56,935 nt of DNA from CALBZE01 sp036381255 (GCA_036381255.1 DASVDG010000001.1:1-56935), one strand, 5' to 3'; counted from the first letter of the stretch, positions 43,861 to 52,984 are shown. Numbers and translations are program-made. Notes: generated by a model from the letters alone, not told the origin.

Positions 43861-43919
43861 CGCGAGGCGATGACCCGAACGGCGGACACGACGTCATCGC
43901 GAGGCGATGACCCGAGCGG
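43861..43919 (+). repeat. 22-nt direct repeat containing a palindrome, upstream of padR
   Basis: The 22-base segments at 43861-43882 and 43898-43919 differ at a single position and are spaced 37 bases apart. The second copy forms a perfect palindrome at 43893-43911, arms GTCATCGC and GCGATGAC around GAG. It ends seven bases before the padR ATG and overlaps its ribosome-binding region. Confidence 0.85.
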
Positions 43920-43926
43920 AGGGTGC

Positions 43927-44259
43927 ATGGATCACGAACCGCTGAACCCACCGGTGTTCCACATCCTGCTGGCGCTGTCGGAGCGCGTGATGCACGGACT
44001 CGGGATCGCCGACTGGGTCGAGGCGACGACGGGGGGCGCGGTGGAGTTAGGGCCGGGCACGCTGTACCGGTCGCTGAAGGAGATGACGGTGCGGGGGCTG
44101 ATCCGGGAGGCGGCGGCGCCGGAGGCGGAAGCGGACCCGCGGCGGAAGTACTACGCGATCACGGCGGAAGGGCGGCGGCGGGTGGCGGCCGAGGCGGCGC
44201 GGCTGGAGCGGTTGGTCGAGGTCGCGCGGCGGATGCGGCTGCTACCGGAGCGGGCGTGA
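43927..44259 (+). CDS. PadR family transcriptional regulator
   Basis: 110 residues. The winged-helix core shows PPVFHILLALSERVMHGLGI, LGPGTLYRSLKEMTVRGLI and RRKYYAITAEGRRRVAAEAA, typical of PadR-like proteins; it is short at the C-terminus, with a leucine-rich helix for dimerisation. The ATG at 43927 has GGAGG five bases upstream. The stop overlaps the permease start (TGATG). In related bacteria such PadR genes precede ADOP permeases and presumably repress them. Confidence 0.93.
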   Translation: MDHEPLNPPVFHILLALSERVMHGLGIADWVEATTGGAVELGPGTLYRSLKEMTVRGLIREAAAPEAEADPRRKYYAITAEGRRRVAAEAARLERLVEVARRMRLLPERA

Positions 44260-46982
44260 TGCGGAGGGGCGGGGGGGCTCGCCGCGAAGGCGGGAGGCCT
44301 CCGGGCGCTCGCCTGATCCGGCTGCTGCTGCGGCTGTACCCGGCGCCGTTCCGCGCGGCGTACGGCGAAGAAATGGTCGCGTTCATCGCCGGCCGGCTCG
44401 AGCGGGCGCGAGTGCGGGGCGGGCGGATCGCGGCGCTCCGCGCAGGGTTGCGCGCCGCGGCGGACATCGTGCGCACGGCCGTCGCCGAGCGATTCGAAGT
44501 GCGGTCTTCAATCCAATCCAAGAGAAAGGGCGACGGTCCCATGTCCTCGATGATCTCCGATCTCCGTCATGCGGTGCGTCGCCTCCGTGCGACGCCGCTC
44601 TTCACGCTGTCGGCGACGGCGATCCTGGCCGTCGGCATCGGGCTGAACGCGACGGTCTTCAGCCTGGTGGACACGATCCTGCTACAGCCGCCGCCGTACG
44701 AGGATCCCGAGCGGATCGTCCACATCTACCAGGACTCGGACTACGGCTCGCCGAGCTCGACGTCGTTCCCTGCGTACCGGGAGATGGCGGCCATCGAGGG
44801 GGTCTTCAGCGGGGTTGCGGCGACATCGTCGGACGGCGCGGTGTGGGAGACGGAGGCGGGTCCACGCAACGTCTCGGTGGAGTACGCGACGGCGAGCTAC
44901 TTCCCGGTGCTGGGGCTGCGTCCGCAGCGCGGCCGCTGGTTCGGGCCCGAGCACGACCGGGTCGGCTCGGCGATGGTGGCGGTCGTGAGTCACCGGGCGT
45001 GGCGCACGCTGCTGGGCGGGGATCCGGGGGTCGTCGGCCGGACGATCCGGCTGAACAACCAGCTCGTGACGATCATCGGAATCGGCCCCGCGGATTTCAA
45101 CGGCGAGGCGGGCGCGGTGGTCACGGATTTCTGGCTGTCGATCTCGAGTACGCCGGTGAGCGGCCCGTACCGGGTCGCGAACCTGGATCGCCGTCAGGAC
45201 CACTGGTACCAGGTGAAGGCGAGGCTCGCGCCGGGCGTGACGATCGAGCAGGCGAAGGTTGCGATGACCGGGCTCGCGCGGCACCTGGCCGAGACCTATC
45301 CGGAGCTGAACGAGGGTCGGGGCATCACGGTCTTCGCGCACGACGAGGTCCGCTTGCACCCCGATGTGGACGGCGGCCTCGTCACGGCGAGCGCCGGCAT
45401 GTTCGCGCTGGCGACGCTGGTGCTGGTGCTCGCGTGCAGCAACCTGGCGAACCTGCTGCTCGTGCGCGGCATCTCGAGGGGTCCGGAGCTGGCGGTCCGG
45501 CAGGCGCTGGGTGCGGGCCGGGGCCGCGTGGTGCGGCTGCTGCTCTTCGAATCGCTTCTCCTGTCCGCGCTGGGCGGCGCCGCGGGGCTCGGGCTCGCCG
45601 CGTGGTCGGTGCGGCTCGTCCCGGGCGTGCCGCTGCCGGCGCCGGGCGGCACGCTCGACGTGGGCTTCGACCACCGCGTCGTCGTCTTCGGCACGTTGCT
45701 GGCGCTGGCGACCGGGCTCGTGTTCGGGCTGCTGCCGGCGCTGCGGTCGTCGAGGACCGATGTGGCCGGTGCGCTACGGGACGAGTCGCGGAGCCAGTCG
45801 ACGGGCCGCGGGGTTTCGCTGGTGCGTGGCGGTCTGGTGGCCGTCCAGGTCGCGGTCTCGCTCGTGCTGGTGGTCGGCGCGGGTCTGCTGACCCGCAGTC
45901 TCACGAACGCCGAGCGCGTGGACGCCGGCGTCGACGTCGAGCGGATCGCGGTCATCGGGACGAACCTGCGTCAGGGCGGGGTCGAGACCGGCGAGCTCCC
46001 GATCGTCACGAGGACGCTGCTCGAGCGGATCGAGGCGCTGCCGGGGGTCGAGAGCGCGGCGCTGACGACGCGGCTGCCCGTACAGGACGGCGGCACGACG
46101 ACGCAGGTGGTCGACGGCTACGTGCCGCCCTCGGGCACGGGCGCGGTCGAGGTGCCGTTCGCGTACGTGAGCCGCGACTACTTCGAGACCATGGGGATCC
46201 GGCTGGTCGCCGGCCGCGGGTTCACGCCAGATGACCGGCGGGGCACGCCGCGCGTCGTGCTCGTCAACGAGACCGCGGCCCGGGTCTTCTGGGGCGGCGA
46301 TGCCCTCGGCGGCCGGATCCGACCGCAGGGCTCTTCGGGCGCGTGGATGGAGGTCGTCGGCGTCGTCGCCGACGTGAAGGTATCGGACCTGCGCGAGCCG
46401 CCCACGCCGATGGTCTACTACTCGGCGGACCAGGTGGCGCTGGGCGCGTTCACGATCGTGGCGCGGACGGCGGGCGCTCCGGCGGCGCTGACGGCCGGGC
46501 TCCGCAGCGCGCTGCGCGAGGTCCGGCCCTCGCTGCCGGTGACCCGGCTGGGTCCACTCGACGCCCACCTGGGCGAGACGCTCGCGGGGTTGCGTGCGGC
46601 GGCGGCGCTCCTGGGCGCGTTCTCTCTGCTCGCGATCGTGCTTGCCGGATTCGGCGTGTACGCCGTGGTGACGTTCACGGTGGAGCGTCGCGCGCGGGAG
46701 CTGGGGATCCGCATGGCGCTGGGAGCGGCTCCCTCGCGGCTGGTGTGGACCGTCGTCGGCAGGACGCTGCTCGTGGTGGCCGCGGGCGTCGTCGCCGGCC
46801 TTGCGGTGGCCGCCTTCGCGATGCGCGTGCTCGACTCGCTGCTCTTCGGCGTCGGCTCCGCGGACGGCGTCACGTTCACCATGGCGGCGGCGCTGCTCGC
46901 GGTCGCGGGGGGCGCGGCCGCGTTCCTGCCGGCACGGCGCGCGGCCCGCGCGGATCCGGTGGAGGCGCTGCGACAGAGCTGA
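44259..46982 (+). CDS. ADOP-type duplicated orphan permease (MacB/FtsX family)
   Basis: 907 residues. The first 90 residues, RLIRLLLRLYPAPFRAAYGE onward, form the permease-prefix domain found in these proteins. Then come a membrane helix (TPLFTLSATAILAVGIGLNA), a MacB periplasmic core domain, a three-helix FtsX block with AVRQALGAGRGRVVRLLL, a second periplasmic core and a final FtsX block with LGIRMALGAAPSRLVWTVVG. There is no ATPase domain and no ATPase gene beside it, as usual for ADOP proteins. Function is unknown; toxin, peptide or lipid efflux has been proposed for MacB relatives. Coupled to padR. Confidence 0.92.
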   Translation: MRRGGGARREGGRPPGARLIRLLLRLYPAPFRAAYGEEMVAFIAGRLERARVRGGRIAALRAGLRAAADIVRTAVAERFEVRSSIQSKRKGDGPMSSMISDLRHAVRRLRATPLFTLSATAILAVGIGLNATVFSLVDTILLQPPPYEDPERIVHIYQDSDYGSPSSTSFPAYREMAAIEGVFSGVAATSSDGAVWETEAGPRNVSVEYATASYFPVLGLRPQRGRWFGPEHDRVGSAMVAVVSHRAWRTLLGGDPGVVGRTIRLNNQLVTIIGIGPADFNGEAGAVVTDFWLSISSTPVSGPYRVANLDRRQDHWYQVKARLAPGVTIEQAKVAMTGLARHLAETYPELNEGRGITVFAHDEVRLHPDVDGGLVTASAGMFALATLVLVLACSNLANLLLVRGISRGPELAVRQALGAGRGRVVRLLLFESLLLSALGGAAGLGLAAWSVRLVPGVPLPAPGGTLDVGFDHRVVVFGTLLALATGLVFGLLPALRSSRTDVAGALRDESRSQSTGRGVSLVRGGLVAVQVAVSLVLVVGAGLLTRSLTNAERVDAGVDVERIAVIGTNLRQGGVETGELPIVTRTLLERIEALPGVESAALTTRLPVQDGGTTTQVVDGYVPPSGTGAVEVPFAYVSRDYFETMGIRLVAGRGFTPDDRRGTPRVVLVNETAARVFWGGDALGGRIRPQGSSGAWMEVVGVVADVKVSDLREPPTPMVYYSADQVALGAFTIVARTAGAPAALTAGLRSALREVRPSLPVTRLGPLDAHLGETLAGLRAAAALLGAFSLLAIVLAGFGVYAVVTFTVERRARELGIRMALGAAPSRLVWTVVGRTLLVVAAGVVAGLAVAAFAMRVLDSLLFGVGSADGVTFTMAAALLAVAGGAAAFLPARRAARADPVEALRQS

Positions 46983-47147
46983 TCCCGACTTCGCGTGAGC
47001 GCTCGGTCGAGACGGCCGCGGCTCTTGTGTGCGCCGGCGCCCGAACGGGGGATCCGGCGACGTCGTCGCACGGCGATCGCGCGGGTCTCATCCACGCATG
47101 CGCGTGGCCGGAACTGCGCTTGTCTCCGCGCGGAAAAATCACGATTC

Positions 47148-47176
47148 TTGGCCTCGTCGCGCAGGAACGGTAGGTT
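47148..47176 (+). promoter_or_regulatory. Promoter of recA
   Basis: TTGGCC at 47148-47153, a 17-base spacer, TAGGTT at 47171-47176. The ATG is 65 bases downstream. I see no LexA-box-like palindrome in the 259-base gap; a GC palindrome lies near 47125-47135. Confidence 0.5.
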
Positions 47177-47241
47177 GTGGAGGGGGTACCAGCGAGGCCG
47201 GAGAGCGGCACGGGAACGGAGCAGCCAAACAGGCGGAGAAA

Positions 47242-48288
47242 ATGCCAACGGTCGACATCAGTGAGGACAAGAAGAAGGCGCTGAACGTGGCGATCGCGCA
47301 GATCGAGCGGGCGCATGGGAAGGGCTCGATCATGCGGATGGGCGCGGACGGTGCGCGCGTCGTCGTCGAGGCGATTTCGACGGGCGCGATGAACCTGGAC
47401 GCGGCGATCGGGATCGGCGGCATCCCGCGGGGCCGGATCACCGAGGTCTACGGCCCGGAGTCGAGCGGTAAGACGACGCTTTGTCTGCACGTGATCGCGA
47501 ACGCGCAGAAGCAGGGCGGGGTGGCGGCGTTCGTGGACGCCGAGCACGCGCTCGACATCGAGTACGCGCGCAAGCTGGGCGTGGACGTCGAGAACCTGCT
47601 GGTCAGCCAGCCGGACACGGGTGAGCAGGCGCTCGAGATCGCGGAGGTGCTGATCCGCAGCGGCGCGGTCGACGTGCTGATCATCGACTCGGTCGCGGCG
47701 CTGGTGCCGCGGGCGGAGATCGAGGGCGAGATGGGCGATTCGCACGTCGGCCTCCAGGCGCGGCTCATGAGCCAGGCGCTGCGGAAGCTGACGGGCGCGG
47801 TGAACCGCTCGCGGACGGCCGTGATCTTCACGAACCAGATCCGTGAGAAGATCGGCGTGATGTTCGGCAACCCGGAGACGACGACGGGTGGGCGCGCGCT
47901 GAAGTTCTACGCGAGCCTGCGCATGGACATCCGTCGGATCGGCGCGATCAAGGACGGCCAGGACCAGGTCGGGAACCGGACGCGGGTGAAGGTGGTGAAG
48001 AACAAGGTCGCGCCGCCGTTCCGGCAGGCGGAGTTCGACATCATGTTCAACGAGGGGATCAGCCACACGGGGCTGCTGATCGACCTGGGCGTGGAGACGG
48101 ACATCATCGAGAAGTCCGGCGCGTGGTTCAGCTACGGCGACGTGCGGCTCGGCCAGGGCCGGGAGAACGCGAAGGCGTACCTCAAGGACAATCCGGAGCT
48201 CGCGTCGGAGATCGAGGCGAAGGTGCGTTCCGAGCTCGGCATCCGCGGCACGGCGCCGGCCTCGAGCGATGATGGCAGCGACGACTGA
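47242..48288 (+). CDS. recA: RecA recombinase
   Basis: 348 residues, normal length. Walker A GPESSGKTTLCLHVIANAQ near residue 72, DAEHALDIEYARKLGVDV, the L1/L2 region with GEMGDSHVGLQARLMSQALR and NQIREKIGVMFGNPETTTGG, and the acidic C-terminal tail SSDDGSDD are all present. It forms filaments on single-stranded DNA for homologous repair and activates the SOS response where LexA is present. GGAG precedes the ATG by six bases. It is followed by a strong terminator. Confidence 0.99.
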   Translation: MPTVDISEDKKKALNVAIAQIERAHGKGSIMRMGADGARVVVEAISTGAMNLDAAIGIGGIPRGRITEVYGPESSGKTTLCLHVIANAQKQGGVAAFVDAEHALDIEYARKLGVDVENLLVSQPDTGEQALEIAEVLIRSGAVDVLIIDSVAALVPRAEIEGEMGDSHVGLQARLMSQALRKLTGAVNRSRTAVIFTNQIREKIGVMFGNPETTTGGRALKFYASLRMDIRRIGAIKDGQDQVGNRTRVKVVKNKVAPPFRQAEFDIMFNEGISHTGLLIDLGVETDIIEKSGAWFSYGDVRLGQGRENAKAYLKDNPELASEIEAKVRSELGIRGTAPASSDDGSDD

Positions 48289-48311
48289 CGCCGCGCTCGC
48301 GAGCGAAACGA

Positions 48312-48343
48312 AACGCCCCCGGACGCTCGGCGCCGGGGGCGTT
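48312..48343. terminator. Terminator between recA and the convergent lipoprotein gene
   Basis: AACGCCCCCGG at 48312-48322 pairs perfectly with CCGGGGGCGTT at 48333-48343 around a 10-base loop. The flanking A and T bases on either side make it usable from both directions. Confidence 0.75.
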
Positions 48344-48368
48344 CGTGTATCGGGAGTCGAACGACGGA

Positions 48369-49199
48369 TCAGGCGCCGTCGTCCTCGTGCTCGATCTCGG
48401 TGAAGCCGTTCTCGATCTCGACCTCGAATTCCAGCAGCGTGCCGGTGGTCTCGTAGTCGTATTCGGCCAGGTTCACGACCGTCCCATCGCCGCGGGCGAG
48501 CCAGCCGTTCGGGTCGATCTGTACGGTGACGGTGCGGTTCTCGGCCGAATCGGCGATGACGAGCGGCTGTGCGAACTCGAGCTCGATCTCGACCTCGGCG
48601 TCGACGTAGACCGCGAACGGGGCGGTCTCGCCGTCGGTCGGCGTGAAGGTGCCGGTCAGGCGCATCGCGGCCTTGTCGGGCCAGTCGGGGAACTCGGCGC
48701 GGATCGCGTTCATGAGCGCCTCGATCTGCTGCGCCTTCTCGGGGTCCTCCTCGTCATCCTCCAGGTCCTCGATCTCGAACTCGAGCTCCTCGTAGCTCCC
48801 CGCCGGCACTTCATCGGCGCCCACCGAGAGCGGACCGCCGGTCAGCGGCAGGTCCACGAAGTGCGGCGGGATGCGGAACTCGCGGCAGGGATTGCCCGTC
48901 CCGCTCGCGTCGCAGTCGTCGACGCGGTCGACGTGCTCGAGCTCGAATTCCGCGACGATGAAGCGGATGTCCGTGATCTCGAGCGTGCCGTTGCTCCCCG
49001 TCACCACGATCGACCCCCCGTCGTGCGAGCTCGTGGGCGCGTACGCGGCCGAGGACGCGGAAGGCGCCGCCGCGGCGAACGCGATGGCGACGGTGGCGAC
49101 CCCGTTCGGACCGGTCGCCGAATCGTCGCAGGCGGCGGTACCGAGGGCCAGCGGGAGCAGCGCTCCCAGCAGTGTGGTGCGGCGTCGCGTCGTGTTCAT
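48369..49199 (-). CDS. Acidic lipoprotein of unknown function
   Basis: 276 residues with a signal peptide and lipobox GTAAC near residue 24. The mature protein has beta-strand-rich stretches, an acidic segment EELEFEIEDLEDDEEDPEKA and a disulfide-capable pair (DDCDASGTGNPCREF). It ends with further acidic strands (LEFEVEIENGFTEIEHEDDGA in part). Proteins of this kind occur widely in Gemmatimonadota with no known role; calcium or cation binding is possible. GGAGGAAACC precedes the ATG. It is divergent from the sigma-54 activator. Confidence 0.75.
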   Translation of the reverse strand: MNTTRRRTTLLGALLPLALGTAACDDSATGPNGVATVAIAFAAAAPSASSAAYAPTSSHDGGSIVVTGSNGTLEITDIRFIVAEFELEHVDRVDDCDASGTGNPCREFRIPPHFVDLPLTGGPLSVGADEVPAGSYEELEFEIEDLEDDEEDPEKAQQIEALMNAIRAEFPDWPDKAAMRLTGTFTPTDGETAPFAVYVDAEVEIELEFAQPLVIADSAENRTVTVQIDPNGWLARGDGTVVNLAEYDYETTGTLLEFEVEIENGFTEIEHEDDGA

Positions 49200-49357
49200 G
49201 GTTTCCTCCCTCGTGAATTGGAATCGACGACCCACACGGTCGGTGGGGAGGGGCAACCCGCGGGCCGGACCGGTCTCACGCTCCGCTGCGCCGGGGAAAC
49301 GCCGTCGCTGCAACGAAAACCGCGGCTCGGCACCCTGGCGTGGAACGGTCGAGCATC

Positions 49358-49372
49358 GTATCGTTTCGATAC
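49358..49372. promoter_or_regulatory. Palindromic operator candidate between divergent genes
   Basis: GTATCG-TTT-CGATAC is a perfect 6-bp palindrome in the 259-base space between the lipoprotein gene (minus) and the sigma-54 activator gene (plus). It is about 86 bases upstream of the activator start. No divergent promoter is clear, so the regulated gene is not known. Confidence 0.45.
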
Positions 49373-49458
49373 ACCCTGCCTGATCACGAGACGGTGGGCG
49401 GCCGTCGACCGTCGGGGTCGGTCGCCCGCGCCGCCGGACCCCGGACGAGCGGATTCGG

Positions 49459-50790
49459 ATGCGTATGAAGCCGGTGCTGGCCGTATTGAAACGGACGGAT
49501 GCGTTCGACCGCGTCTGGGAGGAGCTGGCGGAGTCGGCCGGGATGGCGCTGCGCACGGGCGCGGAGCCGGCGGCGCTCTCTCCGCTGGGAGATGTGTGTG
49601 GCGTGGTGGTCGCGGCGGCGGGCGACGAAGAGGCGGCGGTCGACGTGCTGGTCGCGCTGACGGCGGCGGGTGCGGAGGCGGTGGTCGTGGTGGGTGCGCT
49701 GGAGGACCGGCGGCTGGCGTTCACGCTGGCGCGGTCCGGCGCGGCGGACTACTTCGTCCTGCCCGCGGAGCTGGACGGGCTGCGGGCGTGGGTCGCGGAG
49801 CGAGTCGCGCGATCGAAGGCGGCCGAGCGGGCGGAGGCGCTGGCGGCGTACGAGCGGGAGCGCTACGACTTCTCGCGTCTGATCGGCCGCAGCCCCGACC
49901 TGAGGGCGGCACTCGACCGCGCGGCCCGGATCATCCCGCGGGGGAACGCGACGGTGCTCGTGACCGGCGAGACCGGCTCGGGCAAGGAGCTGCTGGCGCA
50001 GGCGATCCACTACAACGGGCCGCGTGCGGCGGAGCCGTTCGTGGAGATCAACTGCACGGCGTTGCCGGGCACGCTGCTCGAGGCGGAGCTGTTCGGCTAC
50101 GAGAAGGGCGCGTTCACCGATGCGCGCTCGGCGAAGCCGGGGCTGTTCGAGACGGCGCACCGCGGCACGCTCTTCCTGGATGAGATCGGCGACCTGTCGC
50201 TCGACCTGCAGGCGAAGCTGCTGCGGGTGCTCGAGGAGCGAAGGGTCCGGCGGCTGGGCAGCCTGAAAGCCACGGCCATCGACGTCCGCATCATCGCCGC
50301 GACGCACGTCGACCTCGCCCGCGCCGTCCGCGAGGGCCGTTTCCGCGAGGACCTGTATTACCGGCTCAACGTCGTCCCGATCCACCTGCCGCCGCTCCGC
50401 GAGCGCGGCGACGACGTGCTCCTCCTGGCCTCGCATTTCCTCGAACAATTCAGCGCGGAGTACGACGTTCCGCGCCCGGCGCTCCCCCCGGACGTGCGGC
50501 GAGAGCTGCTCGCCTACCCCTGGCCCGGCAACGTGCGGGAGCTGCGCAACGCGATCGAGCGCGCGGTCCTGCTCGGCAGCGGCGAGCTGCGCGCCGAGGA
50601 CCTGTTCCCGGCGTCGCCGCCGCTCGGTCCGGCGCGCGGGCCGCTGCCGTTCCCGGCACGGCTCGACGAGATCGAAGTCGCGGCGGCCCGCGCGATGGTC
50701 GAGCGCTACGACGGCAACAAGAGCGCGGCGGCCGAAGCATTGGGGATCAGCCGCTCGCGCCTGTACCGGCTGCTCGGCGCGTCGGTGTAG
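49459..50790 (+). CDS. Sigma-54-dependent transcriptional activator with degenerate receiver domain
   Basis: 443 residues. Residues 1-125 look like a response-regulator receiver fold (VVVVGALEDRRLAFTLARSG, then ADYFVLPAELDGL) but the acceptor aspartate is missing: the expected strand reads CGVVVAAAGDEEAA. The AAA+ domain (about 140-365) has GETGSGKELLAQAIHYNG, the sigma-54 contact loop GAFTDA instead of GAFTGA, and GTLFLDEIGDLSLDLQAKLL. A Fis-type helix-turn-helix, AAEALGISRSRLYRLL, closes it. It probably works without phosphorylation. No histidine kinase is adjacent. Confidence 0.93.
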   Translation: MRMKPVLAVLKRTDAFDRVWEELAESAGMALRTGAEPAALSPLGDVCGVVVAAAGDEEAAVDVLVALTAAGAEAVVVVGALEDRRLAFTLARSGAADYFVLPAELDGLRAWVAERVARSKAAERAEALAAYERERYDFSRLIGRSPDLRAALDRAARIIPRGNATVLVTGETGSGKELLAQAIHYNGPRAAEPFVEINCTALPGTLLEAELFGYEKGAFTDARSAKPGLFETAHRGTLFLDEIGDLSLDLQAKLLRVLEERRVRRLGSLKATAIDVRIIAATHVDLARAVREGRFREDLYYRLNVVPIHLPPLRERGDDVLLLASHFLEQFSAEYDVPRPALPPDVRRELLAYPWPGNVRELRNAIERAVLLGSGELRAEDLFPASPPLGPARGPLPFPARLDEIEVAAARAMVERYDGNKSAAAEALGISRSRLYRLLGASV

Positions 50791-50932
50791 CGTAGCGGTA
50801 CAGTCGTCCCGTCGCGCGACAGGCGAGCCACCGCAGGATGCGCGTGGTTCCGAGCTTTTCCGGGGGCACGGCGCATGCGCCCATCCGGTGGCGGTGAAGC
50901 TCAACCGTCCCCCGTGACACGGATTGAATGCG

Positions 50933-51808
50933 ATGGAGAAGTGGCAGATTCGAACGGTGGCGCTGGCGTTCGTGGTGTGGGCACCGGTCGCCTGCGCGGA
51001 TGGGCCGCAGGAGCCCGAGGGCGGGTTCGTGGTCGAGATCGCGCCGCAGGCGGACACGCTGAACGCGATCGGGGACACGGTCCGACTCGTGGCGACCGTG
51101 GCGGATGCCGCCGGCGATCCGGTCTCCGGGGCATCGGTGGAGTGGACGAGCCTGGACGGCGGCGTGGCGACGGTGGACGGCGACGGCCGGGTGATCGGTC
51201 TGGCGGAGGGGGTGGCGAGGATCCGTGCGCGACATGAAGACGCGGCGGATACGGCCGAGGTGCTGGTGCGAGCGGGCGTACCGGACGGGGAGATGCAGTT
51301 CGTCCGCTTTTCGTCGGCCGTCCTCGACCGGGTCGCGACGGAGGGGAGCTTCTGGGCCGTGAGAGGGGAGGATCGGGAGCTGATCCTCCGGTACGCGCCG
51401 GATTCGGGCGAGCCGGAAGGCGAGGCGTTCCTGCGTTTCAGGGTATCGGCCGAATCGCTGTGGAAGCGGCCGGACGGGACGACGTTCGCGGAGGGCGACT
51501 CGGTGCGGATCACGGTCGCGGTCGATGCGGAGACCGGCTTCCTGTTCCGCTTCGAGCCGTCGGGGCTGCGGTTCGATCCGGAGCACCCGGCGCGACTGCG
51601 CGTCGAGTACCGGGAGGCGGAGGACGACTTCGACGGCGATGGCGGCATCGACGACGACGACCGGGAGCTCGAGGAGACGCTGGCGGTGTGGCGGCAGGAG
51701 CAGCCGGGCGATCCGTGGGTGCGGCTGTTCACGCTGAAGGACGTCGAGCTGGACGAGCTCGAGGCGGAGGTTGGCGGGTTCACGGGTTTCGCACTGGCGA
51801 CGAACTGA
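50933..51808 (+). CDS. Lipoprotein with Big_2-type Ig-like domain
   Basis: 291 residues from ATG 50933. Signal peptide with lipobox APVAC near residue 17. Residues 28-110 form a Big_2 (bacterial Ig-like) domain: AIGDTVRLVATVADAAGDPV, SVEWTSLDGGVATVDGDGRV, GVARIRARHEDAAD. The rest is beta-rich with an EF-hand-like acidic run DDFDGDGGIDDDD. Such proteins sit on the outer surface or in the periplasm. It is followed directly by a TPR gene. Function unknown. Confidence 0.85.
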   Translation: MEKWQIRTVALAFVVWAPVACADGPQEPEGGFVVEIAPQADTLNAIGDTVRLVATVADAAGDPVSGASVEWTSLDGGVATVDGDGRVIGLAEGVARIRARHEDAADTAEVLVRAGVPDGEMQFVRFSSAVLDRVATEGSFWAVRGEDRELILRYAPDSGEPEGEAFLRFRVSAESLWKRPDGTTFAEGDSVRITVAVDAETGFLFRFEPSGLRFDPEHPARLRVEYREAEDDFDGDGGIDDDDRELEETLAVWRQEQPGDPWVRLFTLKDVELDELEAEVGGFTGFALATN

Positions 51809-52876
51809 GTGGCGAACGTGTCCGGGGACCGAATCGATCGCACGGATCTGCTGCAGCGGGCGCGGGCGCTCGACGCCGCGCGCGATTACGGCGCGGTCGT
51901 GGAGCTGCTCGCGCCGTACGAGGCGGCGGGCTTCGATGCGGACCCGGAGCTCGGCTACCTCCTCGCGGAGGCGCGACGCCGTGTGGGTGAGAGCGGCGCC
52001 GCGCTGGCGCTGCTCCGGGCGATCGAGCGTGCGTGCCGGCGGCGCGGGAACGACCGGCTGCACCGGAACCGGCTCAATCTGCTCGGCGTGCTGCTCTTCG
52101 AGCGAGGCGAGATCACGGACGCCGTGCAGGCGTGGGGCGAGCTGCTGGACGCGGCGAGCCGGGCGGGCGACGAGGAGTTCGTGGCGCGAGCGAACAACAA
52201 CCTGGGCGTGGTCGCGACGCTGCGCGGCGACAGCCGGGAAGCGCTGGCGAGTTACCAGCGCGCGATCACGGCGTACCAGCGGCTGGGGTGGAGGCGCGGG
52301 CTGGCGCAGGCGCACCAGAACCTGGCGATCACGTTCCAGGCGCTCGGCTACGGGCGGGAGGCCGACGCGCATTTCAGGCGCGCCATCGGCTACGCGGTGG
52401 CGGACGGCAGCCGGGACGAGCAAGCGCGTGCGGAGCAGGAGTGGGCGCTGCTGATCCTGGAGCTGCGGCGCGATCCCGGGCTCGCGCAGGCGATGGCGTA
52501 TCGGGCGCTGGCGCGATTTCGCGCGATCGGCGATCCTGCGGGTGAGGGCGAGACCCGTCGCGTGCTCGGGATCATCGCGCTGGCCGAGCGGAAGCTGGAT
52601 GTCGCGAGGGCGGACCTCTCGGACGCACGGGAGACGGCGCGTGAACTCGGGCACCGGCTGCTCGAGGCGGAAGCGGCCGAGGCGCTCGCCGCGGTCGAGG
52701 ACGCCGACGGCCGCACGGTGGCCGCCGCCGCACTGCGGGCGGCGGCGGAGGCGGCGTTCGCGGCCATCGGCGCCGCCGGCTGGGGTGCCCGGTTCCGCGA
52801 GCGGATCGCGCGCATCGCGGCGATTCGGGCGGGGCCGGGCGGCGTGGCGGCGGAGCCGGGTACATCGGCGGACTGA
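51809..52876 (+). CDS. Tetratricopeptide-repeat protein
   Basis: 355 residues from GTG 51809, immediately after the preceding stop. There is no signal peptide, so it is cytoplasmic. At least five helix-turn-helix TPR-like units are visible, for example ARANNNLGVVATLRGDSREA, LAQAHQNLAITFQALGYGRE and GEGETRRVLGIIALAERKLD. TPR proteins hold protein partners. It may serve the exported lipoprotein encoded upstream or the sigma-54 activator 1 kb away; neither is proven. Confidence 0.88.
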   Translation: MANVSGDRIDRTDLLQRARALDAARDYGAVVELLAPYEAAGFDADPELGYLLAEARRRVGESGAALALLRAIERACRRRGNDRLHRNRLNLLGVLLFERGEITDAVQAWGELLDAASRAGDEEFVARANNNLGVVATLRGDSREALASYQRAITAYQRLGWRRGLAQAHQNLAITFQALGYGREADAHFRRAIGYAVADGSRDEQARAEQEWALLILELRRDPGLAQAMAYRALARFRAIGDPAGEGETRRVLGIIALAERKLDVARADLSDARETARELGHRLLEAEAAEALAAVEDADGRTVAAAALRAAAEAAFAAIGAAGWGARFRERIARIAAIRAGPGGVAAEPGTSAD

Positions 52877-52904
52877 ATCCCACGAAGGGTGTGATACTCC
52901 GAAA

Positions 52905-52932
52905 GCGCCCGCGCCATCGGCATCGCGGGCGC
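52905..52932. terminator. Hairpin after the TPR gene
   Basis: GCGCCCGCG at 52905-52913 pairs with CGCGGGCGC at 52924-52932 around a 10-base loop, 28 bases after the stop. No T-run. Confidence 0.45.
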
Positions 52933-52984
52933 GTTGCCATCCGGTTCGCGGCGACCGGGCCGCGAGCAGCCCGGAACGAAACCC

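Noticed and set aside
43298..43873. Open frame of 191 codons before padR
   Set aside because: Its translation is repeat-derived Pro/Gly/His-rich sequence and it overlaps the padR promoter and repeat elements.
47097..47140. A LexA box upstream of recA
   Set aside because: The only palindrome there is GC-rich and does not match any LexA consensus I know.
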